Of a DNA stretch of 64,000 nt, positions 61,222-64,000 are shown in pieces. How positions within the stretch are numbered: position 1 is the stretch's first letter; each line of letters opens with the position of its first letter. The position numbers and the translations under genes were made by a program. The notes under the pieces are model-generated. The model was given only the letters and a program-made list of their open reading frames with translations. It was not told the DNA's origin and did no database searches. Origin of the DNA: Chaetorhynchus papuensis (taxonomy: Eukaryota > Chordata > Aves > Passeriformes > Rhipiduridae); contig VWYX01000740.1 in assembly GCA_013396525.1 (NCBI GenBank), positions 166,498 to 230,497 of the forward strand, in the 5' to 3' direction.

Positions 61222-61259
61222 ACAGAATATATTTCTTTTAACAGAATATATTTCTTTTA
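61222..61259. repeat. 19-bp perfect tandem duplication
   Basis: The unit 'acagaatatatttctttta' occurs twice in a row without mismatch (61222-61240 and 61241-61259). The bases just before it ('atcacagaattacagaat') look like the start of an inverted CR1 tail, but no CR1 body follows. Confidence 0.93.
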
Positions 61260-62312
61260 ACACCATGCTGTGCTTTGCACCTCTGCCTGTCCAAGGTATG
61301 TTCCCCTTTTGGGAGAATAATGTTAAAAATTAACTGAAACACTGCTAAAAAGGAAACGTGTTCACAATTAAGTCCATCATGATGATAATTTTATGTACAT
61401 CTCTCCCTGAAAAGCCTCGATGCAGTGCCAGCCCTAATGTAACATTAATATAAAAACAGAATGGTTCAAATTCCCCACAGCAGAAAATGAATCCAATGCC
61501 ACTGATTGCAGTGGAGAAATGCCAGTTCATAAAAGCTGAGGAACTGCTGTTTTCACAGGGCTCATTTTAATGATTAATAAGATACCAGATTGGTATTTGT
61601 TGTTGTTTGAAGTGATCAGGGCCTGATATCTTCACATTATTATTTAATTCAAGCATCAGAAAGATTATCACTTAATTTGGACGAGTGTGTGTGCATAAAA
61701 CCCAAGCCTCACAAAGCCTGTTTAGGATAATCCTATCAGCTGGCAGCCAAGAATTGACAGTGATTTGTCAGCCACTATGAAGCTGGAATCTCTCTTTCTT
61801 TCTCTTCCTGCCTTTATGGGGCTGTGCTGCATTGTTACAGCCAGCTTTTATCCTCCACTGGAATGAAAGAGAGTCTCAGAGAAGATAATTAACTGCACAC
61901 AATGAGCAGGGCAAGGGAAGGATGAAGGAGGGTTTTGGGAAAGGAAGATGTGTCTGTCATCATCCCTGTTAAACGCACAGGTTACACAGACAGGTGTTGT
62001 TCCAATTTCACTGCTTGAAGCAGAAAAGTTTGGGGCAGCAGGGCATGGAAAAGGAGCTGGTTTAGAGGAAGGTTTAGGAGGTGTTGATGCAGTTTTACCG
62101 AGTGGATTTCAGGTGCGGAAGGAATATTCTCCAGACCTGGGGAGTCCTTCAGAAGTGACAAACAAAGGTGCTGCCAGTCTGAGTGATACGATGAGATGTT
62201 AATGCTGATCCTCACTGCTTTGGACACTTGAACTTGAAACTCAGCATAGCCTGGTTATAAAAGAGCACAACCACTGCTCCTGAGGACTGCAAAGTGCCTC
62301 CTGGTGTGCCAC
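61260..62312. other. Unique spacer, no gene recognised
   Basis: Nothing identifiable. Confidence 0.5.
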
Positions 62313-62708
62313 TGTGATGCCTTAAGAGGCCTCCTAGAAACAGAGACCAGACAGGAGTAAAGGAATAAAGGTGGGTATTTATTGGAAAGGCCTTCAAAGG
62401 TACCCCTGGGCAGCCAGAGGCTGCTGCCAAGATGGGCCCCGAGATGGACGAGAGGTCACGAGTTCTTCACACTTTTCTAGGTTTGGTTCATTTGCATCTC
62501 AGGGTTAATTCTCCAATTAAAGCTTCAGTTTAATGATGGAATTCCCCTCAGCTTGCCCCCCCACTTAGAGGAGGCTCTTTGGTTTACACTTTTTGGGCCT
62601 AGGAGGGTCTGGGTGTCCTTGGAGAGCAGGCCCGGAGAGGCTTTGTTGTGTGTGCCCAGCAGGAGAGAGCAGAAATGAACAGGCTCCAGGAAACTTGAGA
62701 GTTACACA
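62313..62708 (-). mobile_element. Young solo LTR, copy B, minus orientation
   Basis: The first 191 bp match copy A at 45202-45392. The sense strand is minus: AATAAA is the inverted TTTATT near 62379, and the U5 ends GGCATCACA at 62313. A likely 5' end is TGTGTAACTC at 62708-62699, giving a 396-bp element whose ends share TGTG/CACA. I see no target-site duplication (left flank GCCAC, right flank CTGGG), so the right boundary is tentative. No gag, pol or env follows. An octamer ATTTGCAT lies at 62490-62497 in the putative U3/R region. Confidence 0.75.
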
Positions 62709-64000
62709 CTGGGGAGTACAGGATTTGAAAAATATGAAAGTTAAAACCTCAGGCATCAACTGCTTCCCTCAATCCTGCTGCTTTTACACCACCTTCCAAG
62801 GCAGGGCTCTCATGCTCTGGTCGACCCCAAGGGAAAATTGGGTGACCAGCATCTGCCACTGGCTCCTGCAGCTTTTTTTTCCAGAGCAAACCCAGGAGAT
62901 CTTTCTCTCCTGTGAACAAGGGTTGTGGCAGGGTCAGGAGCCGTGGGGTGGTGGATGGAGCAGTGAATGCTGCAGAGCATCTCACCCTCACTTTCCTGTG
63001 GGTAGGAGGTGGTGAAGATGGAATATTGAAGCACAGAGAATGTGGAGAAGGGTATTCAAGAGGAAAGGTGTTATTCCTGCCAAATCCTGTTCTCTCTGCT
63101 CTGTATCGTCATCACTCCCCAGGTTCCACAGAGACAGGACAGACAAAGAAATCCACACAAAACCCATCTCTAATTACTGCTGAGCAAATCTGCAGGGCTG
63201 CAGTAACAAGTACAGAAAAACATTAAAAAAAGGAAAAATAAACCCACAACAAAACTACCCACAATGTTTTCTTCTTTTATTAGTACATTAAATAACATCT
63301 CCATATCGTAAGGATGAAGTAAAGCATCTTGAAATCTACTCCCAGAATCTGGTCTTTTTTCTTTATTTTTTTTTTCCCCAACCTGTCTTTCCTGTCTAGA
63401 AGACATGATTTTTAACAGTGTGCTTAAAGCTTAAGGGCTGTGTGCTCTTTCTTAGAGTCAAGCACAGTGCAAAGGGCAGACATCTGCAGGGATCACATGG
63501 ACAAGGAGGAAAGAAAACATAATTTTCACTCCTCTGGATTTTCAACACCTTTCAAAGAGAGAAGAATGCCAAGGCAACCCCTCAGAAGCATGGAAAATAC
63601 TGAATTTGGGGGTTTCTAATGGGATTTGAATGCTAGGAAATAGCTATAAGGGAACTGTATATAAGCTGCACGCAGCTCAAAAGGAATCCTGCACAGCCCA
63701 TCCCTTCCAGTCAGCCTCCACAGATGTAGAAATCCTTTGAAACTGTGATTTTGTCTCAAAAAGACATGCACATTTCTCTGGATGGAAAAATTATTGTAGA
63801 CAGGAAGAGCAAAAATGTATAGGGTGATGTTCATGGTAAGCAGAGATGGACAAAACTCTGATCTGGCAATTTCCTGAGTGACTTTATTGTTCACTGTGCC
63901 CATTCCCATCACCCCATAAAAACTTTCAAGATGAGCAAATACTGCTGGTGAACAGCAGCACAACAGCTTTGAGTACCTGAATTTAAAGGGTAGAAATCTT
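62709..64000. other. Unique spacer to window end, no gene recognised
   Basis: No gene or repeat recognised. A T run lies near 62873-62881 and a T-rich stretch near 63354-63377. The 140-codon plus frame 62593-63015 starts inside LTR copy B and is not supported as a gene. Confidence 0.5.

Noticed and set aside
45202..62708. LTR copies A and B as the two ends of one provirus
   Set aside because: They are in the same orientation, but 17 kb apart, twice a normal provirus. The interval contains an unrelated ERVL solo LTR, CR1 fragments and unique sequence, with no gag, pol or env.
1..64000. tRNA, rRNA, or bacterial-type defence or biosynthetic system
   Set aside because: No cloverleaf with a GTTCRANNC-type box, no rRNA sequence and no run of closely packed long reading frames was seen on either strand. 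The repeat content is avian nuclear.

Overview
This window looks like intergenic or deep intronic DNA from a bird, most likely a songbird (Passeriformes). The main evidence is about nineteen 5'-truncated CR1 LINE fragments. They carry the avian CR1 3' end: a body reading 'ttggatggggcttggagcaacctggga', then 'ggtcccttccaacccaaaccatt', then an ATTCTRTG-type tail. Solo LTRs of avian endogenous retrovirus types (ERVK-like and ERVL-like), AT-rich spacers and one 785-base assembly gap fit the same picture. The species call is inference from repeat families. I find no bacterial-type operon, CRISPR array, rRNA or tRNA.

I recognise no protein-coding gene. The longest open frames are explained by CR1 3' sequence (7.0-7.6 kb, 27.2-27.8 kb), an LTR (16.6-17.1 kb), a G/T-only low-complexity tract (54.6-55.2 kb), runs of N (45.3-46.3 kb), or chance. 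One 113-codon frame (46180-46521) abuts the gap and is listed as uncertain.

Layout. 0-10.5 kb: CR1 fragments at 57, 2690, 4127 and 7127 in AT-rich spacer. 10.5-18.2 kb: an ERVK-like LTR piece (10588), a CR1 (12912), a complete 600-bp minus-strand solo LTR with a 6-bp target duplication (16700-17299), and the longest CR1 fragment (17572-18185). 18-33 kb: mostly unique sequence with a TTTTA microsatellite (21.9 kb) and four CR1 fragments. 33-36 kb: a dense CR1 cluster with two head-to-head copies, one containing a GGAATA array. 36-42 kb: two related copies of a unit that joins a short CR1 3' tail to a non-CR1 head, plus a plus-strand LTR near 39.5-39.9 kb. 45-48 kb: a young LTR broken by the gap, a CR1 between 36-bp direct repeats, and a 623-bp ERVL-type solo LTR. 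48-62 kb: mostly unique sequence with two strand-asymmetric G/T tracts (51 and 55 kb). 62.3-62.7 kb: a second copy of the LTR cut by the gap.

The most interesting observation is the pair at 36251-36548 and 41406-41710. Both copies start at a CR1 3' terminus, switch at the same point into the same roughly 225-bp non-CR1 sequence, and end together. This could be a CR1-mobilised composite retroposon, an unusual CR1 subfamily, or a local duplication; copy number in the genome would decide. I see nothing here that amounts to a new gene system.
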